From: Planctomycetia bacterium | Lineage (GTDB): Bacteria; Planctomycetota; Planctomycetia; Pirellulales; JACPPG01 | Reading direction: 5' to 3' | Assembly (NCBI GenBank): GCA_016191115.1 | Contig: JACPPG010000047.1 | Span: 62,001 to 126,000, forward strand | DNA length: 64,000 bases | Shown: positions 10,401 through 18,735 of the stretch, piece by piece | Numbering within the stretch: the stretch's first letter is position 1 | How the letters are laid out: each line of letters opens with the position of its first letter | Made by a program: the position numbers and the translations under genes | Notes under the pieces: model-generated | What the model saw: the letters and a program-made list of their open reading frames with translations, nothing else | Databases searched by the model: none | What the model was told of the DNA's origin: nothing

Positions 10401-12245
10401 ATTCCCACGAGTTCCTCCCGCGCCCAACCGGATGCCGACGCCTTCGAAGCCAACGTAGCTGTAGCTCTGGATGCCGATCGTCTCGCGAAACACGCCCGTG
10501 TCGTCGACGGCCCAGTCGACGGCGCCGGCGTACGCCGAGTCATCGAATACGAGGGTGTCGGTCCCCGGACCACCCGACAGGGTGGAAGTATTGACCGAGA
10601 GGCCCAGGTTTCCACCGCCCACGGTGAAAGTGTCATTCCCGCCGGCCCCGGAGAAGGTGCCTTTGACGGCGACGTCGGGCAGAATGATTTCATCATTCCC
10701 GCTTCCGGCATTGACCACGACTGAGTCAATGGAACTGTAGCCGATCTGATTCACGGTCACGCTGCCGACGCCGTTGAGTTCCTGCACCTGGACGGCGGCG
10801 CTGGTAACCGTGTAGCGATCGTTGAATCCGGAAAACTGCATCTCGAACTGCAGCTTGTCGACGCTGCCGCCGCCGTTCCAGGTGATCGCCGAGCCATAGC
10901 CAAAGAGTGCGCCCGAATCTGGATTGATGTAGAGTGTGTCCTCGCCATCCCCGCCGTTGATCGTCACTGGCGTCAAAGAAAACGTGCTCTTGACGTTGAA
11001 TACGTCGTTGCCGGTCGACCCGGAGAGATTCAGCGACTCCAGATTGCTATACGTCACCGTGTTGATCAGCGAGCTGGTCACGGTATTGCTCGTGACCGTT
11101 GCCCCCTCGGGCAGGAATAGCGCGTCGCCACCGCCGCCGCCTCCGTTGACTGTTGTGGGTCGCGCGGCGTTGTACAGCAACAGCACGACGTCGGTTCCGG
11201 CACCTGTATTGATGGCAATGCTGTTGGTCTGCGACAACGGGACGATTTCGGTGTAGCCGTCCACATTGACGCTGAAACCCCCGGGCGCACTGAGCATGAG
11301 GACCACGTCGTCGACGCTACCCGGCAGTCCGCTAACCGTCAGTGCATCCGTGGTGAAATTGGGATTCACCAGCATGTTGTTCAGGGTGGAAGGCAGCACG
11401 ATCGAGTAGCCGTATGCGTCGCGAAGGATCGTGGCGTCGAAGTTGCTGATCAGGTTGCGCTCGTTGTCGGCGATGGCCCGGCCGGGATTCATCAGGTCGT
11501 CCGGGTGCCAGGGCAGGGTGCCCGTGATAAGGGGGATTCCCGGTCCTTCCCATGTGTGCCCGGTGTCGGCGGCGGTGAAGGTCGCCTCGATCGGTCCGCC
11601 GCCCACGTTGAACGCCCACAGATTGCCGAAGTCCGCGGCGTACGGGTCGTCGACGCCCGTGTCGGTAAGGAAGTTGGAGAGCGCGTATGCCGTTCTTTGG
11701 TCAAACCCGAGGCAATGCCCGATTTCATGGACCATCGTTGCGTAAAGGTCCGTTCCCGCCAGCGATGGCCCCGCGTATCCGGTGAAAGCGTTGGTGATGG
11801 TGGTGAACTCGGCATCGTCGCCGACGCTGGGGTCGACCCAATGTGTGGTGCCGACGCTGTCCAGCGTCACTGTTCCGGCCGTTGGCTTCTTCTGGGCATC
11901 GGCGCTCGTCGCGCCCCCTTGGGCGATGGCGTCCAGATCGGCCGTGTTGACGGTTAGATTGTAGGTGTTACCACCGCCGGCGTAGTTGAAGTTGGCGATG
12001 ACCTCGCTCCAATCGAGGATCGCGCGATCGACGATCAGTCGTGCCTGATTCGCGTTGGCCCCGAACAACGCTGTCAGCCCGTCGCTAACGTCGCCCCGAT
12101 TGACCCAGTTGATGGTCGACAGCATTCGTCGCGATTCGAGTCGCTCGAAAGCTAGCAGGCGACACGGGGCCGCTTTCCAGGGAGCGATTTTCGGCCGCCG
12201 CGACAAGTCCCGTCGCAACCAACGGTCATCTCGCAAGCGCTTCAT
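7428..12245 (-). CDS. Giant secreted metalloprotease-like protein with LEPR-XLL and dockerin modules
   Basis: The 1605-residue protein begins with a basic stretch and the planctomycete secretion-associated LEPR-XLL motif (FERLESRRMLS, residues 33-43). A matrixin/snapalysin-like domain follows, with the zinc motif HEIGHCLGFD at residues 173-182; the third ligand is Asp, as in snapalysins. About 1100 residues of Gly/Asp-rich beta repeats come next, of the GGxGxD type (for example GGDGEDTLYI and GGGGNDTLDY). Near residue 1360-1420 are two EF-hand-like dockerin repeats (FNQDNIVDVSDIQQVAVNYL and VDGNGDGIVDVSEIQLVAAN). The start at 12245 has AAGGGA about 10 bases upstream. It is 214 bp downstream of the kinase gene on the same strand. 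Ca2+-dependent surface attachment and protein degradation are inferred. Confidence 0.85.
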   Translation of the reverse strand: MKRLRDDRWLRRDLSRRPKIAPWKAAPCRLLAFERLESRRMLSTINWVNRGDVSDGLTALFGANANQARLIVDRAILDWSEVIANFNYAGGGNTYNLTVNTADLDAIAQGGATSADAQKKPTAGTVTLDSVGTTHWVDPSVGDDAEFTTITNAFTGYAGPSLAGTDLYATMVHEIGHCLGFDQRTAYALSNFLTDTGVDDPYAADFGNLWAFNVGGGPIEATFTAADTGHTWEGPGIPLITGTLPWHPDDLMNPGRAIADNERNLISNFDATILRDAYGYSIVLPSTLNNMLVNPNFTTDALTVSGLPGSVDDVVLMLSAPGGFSVNVDGYTEIVPLSQTNSIAINTGAGTDVVLLLYNAARPTTVNGGGGGGDALFLPEGATVTSNTVTSSLINTVTYSNLESLNLSGSTGNDVFNVKSTFSLTPVTINGGDGEDTLYINPDSGALFGYGSAITWNGGGSVDKLQFEMQFSGFNDRYTVTSAAVQVQELNGVGSVTVNQIGYSSIDSVVVNAGSGNDEIILPDVAVKGTFSGAGGNDTFTVGGGNLGLSVNTSTLSGGPGTDTLVFDDSAYAGAVDWAVDDTGVFRETIGIQSYSYVGFEGVGIRLGAGGTRGNWLDVYDALYVNLAVTGGAGIDEVRLNTFSNVHQDGLGEVAYPMHFDGGGGLNSIVVNDQPRGMTTYELHPDRIKISELLVTDRADFTYAHVGSMLFNASDSRTLLYVYGTPSSIAAGQQITFLANGGNDDVTIYPHDAAGNLTVNGTLGIGGGTGSDALTVYDGAASSPITYRFQNLFGPGTTNIAGMGTANFGAGSDFENLFVYAGNGDDVFAIDSFKSGDTLALLGGGGNDTLDYGNGNLPVNITNVAALNFDGQGGYDAVNLNNANSSDGWQYTAASGSLQASRGFPAAAYLLTLGKANVEQVTVNAGPNADGLSLVSVAAGETLSFFGADGNDTISFLNSLAAVLGPVYFYGEGGTGSGNRMTSVFNSNTTGQTVHLDQASLGAFAGDNYWGPGGALYFYSVGDIFLAMGSGPDTVYAQPNLSATININGNNPTTAPGDTLNLALASAVNYVLTPTSASAGNVTSDNLKTLTYSGFETGPSVDDVAPYIVSQGYDDSGPVPTIFVEFSEDVSNALTVYYLELINTTVGEQVPPGLVELTYDAGTNTASFTFPGYEEGVLPSGDYTAKIYGTLTDLAGNPMGVETPFGFTVDTLGPRVVRVGVGATGWNATFRQQLVDSGLGTADSYAIPPGASQLTSLPWNGLNQVVIRFNEAVDIGVDDLAVNGTSVAVYGFVDFNYDADAFQATWTLSSRVGHDTLTLRLNGALATGIRDLTGNVLDGEWIEASDYPSGDGTAGGDFDFRFHVLPGDFNQDNIVDVSDIQQVAVNYLQGSAATLFVDGNGDGIVDVSEIQLVAANYLAAGGGAGALAASSETAGGHGASAIGSDHQLAASGGEAVVSDDAVAASLPPRTHSLFEEAASAGSRSSIPAPPSQATMVIQPSAVPRSLARRAALLICDRALVATKMEIVALADGPASVAAISSPMGGRLAPAINAPLSAALEEDIDESMDFIGGLLSADGAEGAGDAGDVLFDKAVLSLLEADYAWI

Positions 12246-12459
12246 CGGTCGATTCCCTTGCTTAACAAATCAAGTGGGCCGCCTGGGTCGACGAGGTCGC
12301 AGCGCGCGGGGCGCCTCCTTCGGGTACTGCGACCGGCGGGCGGAAATTCACACGATCCGCGAAGAATGTCGGATCGCACCGACGGCCAGGGTGCCGAAAG
12401 CGATGGAGCACAACGACTTAGCGAAAGTCGCTGTGCCAGGGATGGGTCGGGCCCCGGGT

Positions 12460-15400
12460 TCAGGGTGATTCGCGCAGGGCGGCCGCTGTCGAGTGATCGA
12501 TAACGCTCTGCGCCTCTTCGAGCAACAGCGGAGTATCGATCGATTCGTACCACCCCTCCCAGACGGGATGGGAACCGGTCAGATCGTCGAGTTCCTGCCG
12601 GTTGGCCTCGTCGATCCACAGCGTCGCCTCGGCCATCGACCGCTGGGCCTGATCGACGTGACCGAGTCGCATATGAGCCATGGCCAGGAACGCCAGGTCT
12701 CGGGCTCTGAGCAAGGTCATCCTGCTTGCCGCTTCGTAACAACGCACGGCATCGTCGAAGTGGCCCGCTCGGTAGTGAGCCGCACCCAGCATACGAATGG
12801 CGCCGACGTACCAGGTCGCCCCCAGCTCCGCTAGCGGGATGAGCTCCGACATGTCCTCCAGCGCGCTGGGCTGCAAGACGCAGGCGTCGATGACGTCGTA
12901 AGCGACCGCGGAATCTCGGGTGTCGCGAAACCGTGCGACCATCCCTCGGCACACCTGCCGGTAGGCGGCGACATCGCCCGCTCCCAGGGTTGCGAATGCC
13001 TGAAACCTCCACAGGTCCGAATCGTCGGGCGCAACAATGTTGGCCAGGGCAAACTCGGTGGCTGCCGGGCCGAACTCTCGTTTCCGAATATGACAATAGG
13101 CACGATTGCGATGTGTTTCGAGGCGAACCTGGGGATCGTCAGGCGACAGTTCGAGAGCGATCGCGAATTCGGCCTCCGCTTCCACCGGCCGCCGCAACCC
13201 AGCAAAGCCGCGCGCACGCAGCATGCGAATCCGCGGATCGTCCTCCGAATCGATTCCCAACAGCCCCTCGACCTCGCGACGGTGCAACTGGCATTCCAGC
13301 CACTCCCAACCGGACACGGGCCAATGTCCCGTCGCGCCCAAGCTGCCTACCCACGAATCCGGCCCATGCTCGTACATTTGTTGGGTCCAGTCGTTCATGG
13401 TGATACTCAGCCACCGCGCAGCGCGCCGTGCTTCCGTGTCCTGTCCCAGTTTGCTATGGGCGATGGCCAGGATGGGGTAGTTCAGCCCCTTGGCCGGCCA
13501 GTGGGGATCAGCCTCGAGCGACTCATGACATCGCCGGATCGCCTCTTCGTGCGCGCCGGCGCGGCACTTCGCCGTAGCCAAGACGTACAAGAAGAGCGCA
13601 TGGCGCGGATGGCTCGTCACCACCGCCTCGGCAAGCCTCACGGAGTCTTCGTCCATACCACCGTCTGCGGGAACGAGCGACAGCGTGCGGACCAGATCGG
13701 CGGCGTGCACCGGACTAAAGGCTCGGCCGAAACGTTTTCGCATCTCGTCGCAGACTCGTCGATAGCCGTCGACGTCGTCCACGTACGCGCGCAGCAGGGC
13801 GTGACTCCACCAGCGTGATGAGGCGCTGGGAACTTGTATGTCAAACGCGCGTGCCAGGTCAGCAGCCGCCAACTCCCACAAACCGAGCCGCGCGTAAAGC
13901 AGGTGGCCGCGGTCCTCCCATGCCTGCACGTGGTCGGGCCGCAACTGAAGGGCTTTCGTGAAAGCGTAGTCCGCGTCGTTCCAACGCCTGATCTCGGCGC
14001 ACGCACGTCCCAGATCCAGCAGGGCATTGGCCTCCTTGAGGCGCACTAATCCCTGCCGCACCTGTTCCGCGCCGGCGTCGGCCGCCTTGCGAGCCAAGCG
14101 CTCACTTTGCCGCGCGCGCTCGGCCTCGCGCCACTTCCACAGCACGCCGCTCAAGCCGACGAGGAAGACGACCAACAACAGGGCCGACAAGCTCGCCACC
14201 GCCGGGTTGCGCGAACACCAACGCCACATGCGCTCCCATAACCAGGAACGGCGCGACCGAATCGGCTGGTCGGAAAGGAAGCGGCGCAGCTCCTCGGCCA
14301 TCTCTCCCGCCGACGCGAATCGCCCACCAGGCTCCCGATCGATGGCTTTCATCACGATCGTTTCCAGGTCGCGCGGAATCCGCGGATCGACCTTGCGGGG
14401 CGGGGGTGGATTGCCGTGCATGACCTGCTGCAGCAGCCGCGGGCGATCCACCGCATCGAACAGGGGCCGTAACGTCAGCAGCTCGTAGAGCGTCGCCCCG
14501 AGACCATATACGTCGCTGCGCGGATCGCTTCGCCCGCCAAACCTCTCCGGCGCCATGTACCGCACAGTCCCCACGATGTCGCCCGGGTGGGTATGAACCT
14601 CGCCGTCCGTCTTGGCCAGGCCAAAGTCGGTGATCCAGATGACGCCGCTCGAGTCGAGCAACAGATTCGACGGCTTGATGTCCCGATGAATCACTCCTCG
14701 ACGATGGGCATATTCTAATGCTTCCCCGACACGAACGCCGATCTCAGCGACGGTGCGAAAGTAATGCCTTGGGCTGGCTTCTGATTTGGCGGAATGATCC
14801 GGCAGGTGGCTGCTTTGACGATCGGTCGGCTCACCAGTAGCGACCGACACGCCTGGTGTGACCGAGTCGCGGTCGGCATCCCTTGCGGGGGTTGACCATT
14901 CATGATGGAGCGTCGCCGCATCGCGCAAGCCGGGCGAAAACGGAATTCTCCATGCGCGGCCGGATGACCCGGTCCGCGACCGCTGCAAGTCGGCCAGGAG
15001 CGTATCGAGCCCCTGACCTTCGATGTACTGCATCGTGATGAAGGAGAAGCCTTGGTCTTCGCCGACCTCGAAGACGGGGACGATGTTCGTGTGGTGCAAT
15101 CGCGCCGCCGCCCGCGCCTCACCGCGGAACCGCTCCAACGACTTTTCGTCGGCCGCCGCATGAAGCGGCAGCACCTTCAAGGCGACGCGTCGCCCGAGCG
15201 ATTCCTGAACCGCTTCATAGACGACTCCCATTCCGCCGCGGCCCAGCTCGCGAACAACGCGATAGTCGCCAATGTGGACAGGCACGACGTGTCGGCGGCC
15301 CTCGGCCGCGAATGGCGGGGCATCCGGCGACCCGTCCGAACCGGGGCCGAGCTGCTCCATGATCACCAAAGAGGGGAAGAGCGCGCGGATCCGCGGCGCT

Positions 15401-15519
15401 AGTTCGACGTGCCGGCGACAGTATTCCGTGATCGATGGGGACTCGCCTTGACGAAGCTTCTCCACGAACTCGTCCGCGAGTTTGCCGATGGGATCAGCAC
15501 TCAGGCTTGCATCGCTCAT
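12460..15519 (-). CDS. Transmembrane Ser/Thr protein kinase with TPR sensor domain
   Basis: The 1019-residue protein is a Hanks-type kinase. It has an N-terminal helical region, then a kinase domain from about residue 86 with GRGGMGVVYEA, the ATP-binding Lys115 in VALKVL, HRDIKPSNLLLD and DFGLAKT. A roughly 90-residue low-complexity insertion separates the N-lobe part from the HRD helix. One membrane helix (ASLSALLLVVFLVGLSGVL) follows the kinase. The remaining half is made of TPR repeats, which would lie outside the cytoplasm. It starts 20 bp after the ECF sigma factor gene, so the two are probably co-transcribed. In planctomycetes this ECF/kinase pairing is common and suggests that the kinase controls the sigma factor by phosphorylation. 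Confidence 0.9.
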   Translation of the reverse strand: MSDASLSADPIGKLADEFVEKLRQGESPSITEYCRRHVELAPRIRALFPSLVIMEQLGPGSDGSPDAPPFAAEGRRHVVPVHIGDYRVVRELGRGGMGVVYEAVQESLGRRVALKVLPLHAAADEKSLERFRGEARAAARLHHTNIVPVFEVGEDQGFSFITMQYIEGQGLDTLLADLQRSRTGSSGRAWRIPFSPGLRDAATLHHEWSTPARDADRDSVTPGVSVATGEPTDRQSSHLPDHSAKSEASPRHYFRTVAEIGVRVGEALEYAHRRGVIHRDIKPSNLLLDSSGVIWITDFGLAKTDGEVHTHPGDIVGTVRYMAPERFGGRSDPRSDVYGLGATLYELLTLRPLFDAVDRPRLLQQVMHGNPPPPRKVDPRIPRDLETIVMKAIDREPGGRFASAGEMAEELRRFLSDQPIRSRRSWLWERMWRWCSRNPAVASLSALLLVVFLVGLSGVLWKWREAERARQSERLARKAADAGAEQVRQGLVRLKEANALLDLGRACAEIRRWNDADYAFTKALQLRPDHVQAWEDRGHLLYARLGLWELAAADLARAFDIQVPSASSRWWSHALLRAYVDDVDGYRRVCDEMRKRFGRAFSPVHAADLVRTLSLVPADGGMDEDSVRLAEAVVTSHPRHALFLYVLATAKCRAGAHEEAIRRCHESLEADPHWPAKGLNYPILAIAHSKLGQDTEARRAARWLSITMNDWTQQMYEHGPDSWVGSLGATGHWPVSGWEWLECQLHRREVEGLLGIDSEDDPRIRMLRARGFAGLRRPVEAEAEFAIALELSPDDPQVRLETHRNRAYCHIRKREFGPAATEFALANIVAPDDSDLWRFQAFATLGAGDVAAYRQVCRGMVARFRDTRDSAVAYDVIDACVLQPSALEDMSELIPLAELGATWYVGAIRMLGAAHYRAGHFDDAVRCYEAASRMTLLRARDLAFLAMAHMRLGHVDQAQRSMAEATLWIDEANRQELDDLTGSHPVWEGWYESIDTPLLLEEAQSVIDHSTAAALRESP

Positions 15520-15539
15520 TGTCAGTCAACGATCGCCGG

Positions 15540-16184
15540 CTAAGTCCGCAATTCGATGAAGCCGTCATGAATAGTCGAAAGGATCGGACGAAATCTCTCC
15601 AAGGCGCGAACGTAGCGATTGCACGCCGCGGTCGGACTCACGCCAAGCACCTGAGCGGCTTCCTGATTGGAGAGATGCTCGAAATGCCGAAGCGCGAGTA
15701 TCTCGCGGTCGGCCGGATCCAACGCATCGAGCGCTGCCAGCAGCCGAAGCCGCATCTCGGCGCGGGCGGCAACTGTGCTTGGAGACGTCAATCGCCCCAT
15801 CAAATGAGCGGCCAGCACTTCAGAGCCGGCTTCTGGGAAGCCGCCGTCGTGGAGTGACACTTCGCGTCGCGCGTCGCGCGCCTGAGTCCCCATATGGTGA
15901 CGATGCAGCGTCTGCAATCGCTGGGCGGTCAGATACCGCAACCATACGAAAAACGTCACCGACGGATCGTCGACGTACTCCTTCAGCCGCCGGGCGGCTT
16001 CGATGAACGTTTCCTGAATCACATCTGAAGGATCGACCCTGCCGCGAACGCGGCGATCCATGCGCAACTGCACCATGCCTCGCAGTCGATCTCGATTTCG
16101 ATCCAACAATTCACCCAACGCCGCCTGGCAACCTCCGGCCGCGTTTTGCAGGAGTTGTGCGGACTCGTCCGACTGGTCGAGCAT
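15540..16184 (-). CDS. ECF sigma factor (RpoE-like)
   Basis: The 214-residue protein has sigma region 2 (RVDPSDVIQETFIEA, then the aromatic-rich FFVWLRYLTAQRLQ) and region 4 with the helix-turn-helix LSNQEAAQVLGVSPTAACNR. The N-terminal stretch with 'GCQAALGELLDRNRDRLR' is typical. ATG 16184 gives a normal ECF length. The open frame continues to 16328 but that part is translated from a dispersed repeat. It is followed after 20 bp by the Ser/Thr kinase gene. No anti-sigma factor gene is adjacent, which fits the planctomycete ECF class that is paired with kinases instead. Confidence 0.9.
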   Translation of the reverse strand: MLDQSDESAQLLQNAAGGCQAALGELLDRNRDRLRGMVQLRMDRRVRGRVDPSDVIQETFIEAARRLKEYVDDPSVTFFVWLRYLTAQRLQTLHRHHMGTQARDARREVSLHDGGFPEAGSEVLAAHLMGRLTSPSTVAARAEMRLRLLAALDALDPADREILALRHFEHLSNQEAAQVLGVSPTAACNRYVRALERFRPILSTIHDGFIELRT

Positions 16185-16267
16185 TTCTGTCGCTCTGCGC
16201 TGGCATGACGAAGACCGTGTCCAGCATAGTCGGCCTCCCGGGACGAAGTCCACCCTCCGGGCAAAAC

Positions 16268-16407
16268 CAGGGCCGTTCACAGATTCAAGCTTGCCGGCGG
16301 CGCACCGGCGGGAAAGTGGGACAGGCACCGAGACGCAACGTTGGTCTGAAAGGGCTTGCGCTGTTTATGCTCGGAGCCAGTCCCATTTTCCCGCCTCGCC
16401 ATTTTGA
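16268..16407 (+). repeat. Dispersed hairpin repeat family 1, copy 3
   Basis: The left end CAGGGCCGTTC and the mismatch-bearing stem are intact. The right end stops at CATTTTGA and continues into non-matching sequence, where GCAATGGCGG may be a worn right end. It lies between the divergent ECF sigma and SDR genes. Confidence 0.82.
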
Positions 16408-16565
16408 CGACCGCAATGGCGGTTGACTTCGCGAGCGCGCCGGAGAGCGACGCCGATCGGCGGATCGCTCTTACAAATAGGGGCACGCTTGCCCACGGGC
16501 GCCCCTTGCCCGCGGGCAGCGGTGCGCGTAGTTAATTACTGCGCGGTACCAAAAGGAGTTGCATC

Positions 16566-17318
16566 ATGTCGCAGAAGCTCGCGGGCAAAGTGGCCGTTGT
16601 AACCGGGGCGTCCAAGGGGATCGGGGCGGCGATCGCCGAACGCATGGCCGCCGAAGGGGCGGTCGTTGTCGTGAACTACGCCGCCAGCAAGGACGGGGCC
16701 GAGCGGGTCGTCGCTCAGATCGTTCGCCAGGGGGGCAAGGCGGTCGCCGTCGGAGCTAACTTGACGCGCGAGGACGAAATCAAGCGGCTATTCTCGCAGA
16801 CCGTCAAGGCGTTCGACCGCGTCGATATCCTGGTGAACAATGCCGGCCTTTACGAGTTTGCCCCGCTCGAAAACGTGACGCCCGAGCACTTCCACAAGAT
16901 GTTCGATCTGAACGTGCTGGGCCTGCTACTGGCGTCGCGGGAAGCGGTCAAACATTTTGGCCCGAGCGGCGGGAGCATCATCAACATCAGCTCGGTGGCC
17001 GCCACGGCCGCGCTGCCTGACACCTCGGTCTACAGCGCGACGAAGGCGGCCGTTGTCGCTGTGACCCGCGCGCTGGCGGCCGAGCTGGGGCCGCGGCACA
17101 TCCGCGTCAACTCGATCAACCCGGGCATGGTCGAGACCGAAGGGCTGCACAGCACCGGGATCGCCGACAGTGATTTCCGCAAGCAGACCGAAGCGCAAAC
17201 GCCGCTGGGCCGGATCGGCCGGCCGCAGGACATCGCCCCGGCGGCCGTGTTCCTGGCCTCGGCCGACGCCGACTGGATCACCGGCGAGACGCTTTACATA
17301 GCGGGCGGGCAGCGGTAG
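16566..17318 (+). CDS. Classical SDR oxidoreductase (FabG-like)
   Basis: The 250-residue protein is a classical short-chain dehydrogenase that uses NAD(P). It has TGASKGIG at residues 13-20, NNAG at 91-94, the catalytic Ser at 142/143, Tyr156 and Lys160 in YSATK, and the C-terminal ending 'WITGETLYIAGGQR' typical of the family. AAAAGGAG stands about 7 bases before the ATG. The protein keeps every catalytic residue. It resembles glucose 1-dehydrogenase and 3-oxoacyl-ACP reductase types equally, so the substrate is open. The next gene starts 150 bp downstream and may or may not share the transcript. Confidence 0.9.
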   Translation: MSQKLAGKVAVVTGASKGIGAAIAERMAAEGAVVVVNYAASKDGAERVVAQIVRQGGKAVAVGANLTREDEIKRLFSQTVKAFDRVDILVNNAGLYEFAPLENVTPEHFHKMFDLNVLGLLLASREAVKHFGPSGGSIINISSVAATAALPDTSVYSATKAAVVAVTRALAAELGPRHIRVNSINPGMVETEGLHSTGIADSDFRKQTEAQTPLGRIGRPQDIAPAAVFLASADADWITGETLYIAGGQR

Positions 17319-17470
17319 GGAGAGCAGTAGGCAGAAAGGCGGCAGTAGGCAGAACGAAGAAGGGAGACAGAAGGCGGCAAGCGTTCTCGCGCTAGACGAA
17401 CCGCGGACGCCCCCCCGTCTTGCGAGCGCCGGGCGTGCGACTTCTCCATCGATACCCAGGAGGCTCTGCC

Positions 17471-17971
17471 ATGCCACCAAGCGTCATCACGCCTTTCGGC
17501 GCCTTTCACACCGCGGTCAGCGTCTTGGCGATCGGCTTCGGCCTGTGGGCGCTTGCGCGCGACGGCAAGATCGATCCGGCCAACTCGGTCGGCAAACTGT
17601 ACCTGGGCGCCATGCTCATTGGCTGCCTCACGGCCTTCGGGATCTACCATCACGGCGGGTTTGGTCCCGGTCATGTGTTGAGCATGATCACGGTGGCGAT
17701 TGTGTTGGCCGGTATTTTCGCGACACGGGTCCACTGGCTAGGGCGTGCCGCGCCTTTCGTGCAGACGATTAGCTTGTCGACGAGCTTTCTGCTGCTGATG
17801 GTCTTTGCCACGACCGAAACGCTGACGCGACTACCCGTGGCGCATCCCTACGCCGCCAGTCAAAATGCGCCCGAGCTGCGGCCGGTGCATCTCACGCTAT
17901 TGGTCCTCTTCGTGGTGGGGGCCGCGTACCAGGTATTCAAAATCCACGCCACCAGGACAAGCTCAGCATGA
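17471..17971 (+). CDS. Small polytopic membrane protein
   Basis: The 166-residue product has about five hydrophobic segments (around residues 8-25, 44-60, 68-86, 95-112 and 136-156), with a His pair in FGIYHHGGFGPGHV. I do not recognise the family with confidence. ATG 17471 follows AGGAGG at the right distance and replaces a longer frame that begins upstream. Its last bases overlap the start of the MaoC gene by 4 (ATGA), so the two are translationally coupled. That implies a shared role, possibly in lipid or acyl metabolism at the membrane, but this is inferred from context only. Confidence 0.7.
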   Translation: MPPSVITPFGAFHTAVSVLAIGFGLWALARDGKIDPANSVGKLYLGAMLIGCLTAFGIYHHGGFGPGHVLSMITVAIVLAGIFATRVHWLGRAAPFVQTISLSTSFLLLMVFATTETLTRLPVAHPYAASQNAPELRPVHLTLLVLFVVGAAYQVFKIHATRTSSA

Positions 17972-18432
17972 CCAACCAGAATCAGCCCGGCGGCCAGCCG
18001 CCTCTCTATCTCGACGACTTGCGCGTGGGCCAACGGGTCACAAGCGGCACGCACCGCATCGACGAACAGCAGATTCTTGCGTTTGCCCGCCAGTTCGATC
18101 CGCAACCGTTTCATCTCGATGCAGAGGCCGCGAAGGGGACGTTTTTTGAAGGGCTCGTGGCCAGCGGTTGGCATACGGCGGCCATTTCCATGCGACTGCT
18201 CGTCGGAAGTCTGAAAATCGCGGGCGGGCTGATCGGCGCCGGCGGAGAGATCGCCTGGCCGCGAGCGACGCACCCCGGCGACACGCTGCGCGTCGAGAGC
18301 GAAATCGTCGAGATCAAGCCCTCCCGCTCGCGCCCCGATCGCGGCCTGGTCACCGTCCGCAGCGAGACCAAGAACGAGCGCGGCGAGACGGTGCAAGTGC
18401 TGGTCTCAAAACTTGTCGTGCCGCGCAAGTGA
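17968..18432 (+). CDS. MaoC-family dehydratase (R-specific enoyl hydratase type)
   Basis: The 154-residue protein is a single hot-dog domain of the MaoC type, which hydrates enoyl-CoA or related thioesters. The catalytic pair is Asp44 and His49 in FDPQPFHLD, followed by 'FFEGLVASGWHT' as in the family. A C-terminal strand 'VQVLVSKLVVPRK' completes the fold. Length is typical. It overlaps the upstream membrane-protein gene by 4 bp. The downstream DNA is a decayed antitoxin gene, so this is the end of the short operon. Confidence 0.88.
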   Translation: MTNQNQPGGQPPLYLDDLRVGQRVTSGTHRIDEQQILAFARQFDPQPFHLDAEAAKGTFFEGLVASGWHTAAISMRLLVGSLKIAGGLIGAGGEIAWPRATHPGDTLRVESEIVEIKPSRSRPDRGLVTVRSETKNERGETVQVLVSKLVVPRK

Positions 18433-18439
18433 AAGGAGG

Positions 18440-18704
18440 AGCCCTCGCTTTGTCGCCGAATACCTCAAGGCGGCGATTGCGGACACGGACGAGCCGCGCG
18501 TGCTGCTGGTCGCCTTGCGACAGATCGCCGAAGCGCGCGGGGGAATCGCCAAGGATCGATCGAAAAATCACTTCCTGATTTTCCGACCCCTCACCCTGCC
18601 CTCTCCCGCAAGGGGCGAGGGTACTGAGGAGAAGTTATTTTTCGGTCGATCCTAAGGCTGCGAAGGCGGCCGGGGTCGAGCGCGAGAGCCTGTATCGCGC
18701 CCTG
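18440..18704 (+). pseudogene. Antitoxin (addiction-module HTH) remnant split by a MITE
   Basis: Two translated pieces, PRFVAEYLKAA...LLVALRQIAEARGGIAK and KAAKAAGVERESLYRAL, match successive parts of HigA-like addiction-module antitoxins. They are separated by the 100-bp element at 18553-18652. Removing the element together with one flank copy restores an unbroken frame (GGIAKAAKAAGVERES). Both the start and the end of the antitoxin are also missing, and no toxin gene is adjacent. The gene was therefore dead, or became dead, by more than one event. Confidence 0.72.
18553..18652. mobile_element. MITE-like 100-bp element, copy B
   Basis: It has ends GGATCGATCGAAAAAT and ATTTTTCGGTCGATCC and a centre (CCCTCTCCCGCAAGGGGCGA) shared with the copy at 2981-3082. 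It sits inside the antitoxin remnant. The flanks CAAG and TAAG agree at three of four positions, so a 4-bp target duplication is possible but not exact. Confidence 0.78.
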
Positions 18705-18735
18705 TGGTCTTGGGCTAGCTTGCACAGCGTGTGGT

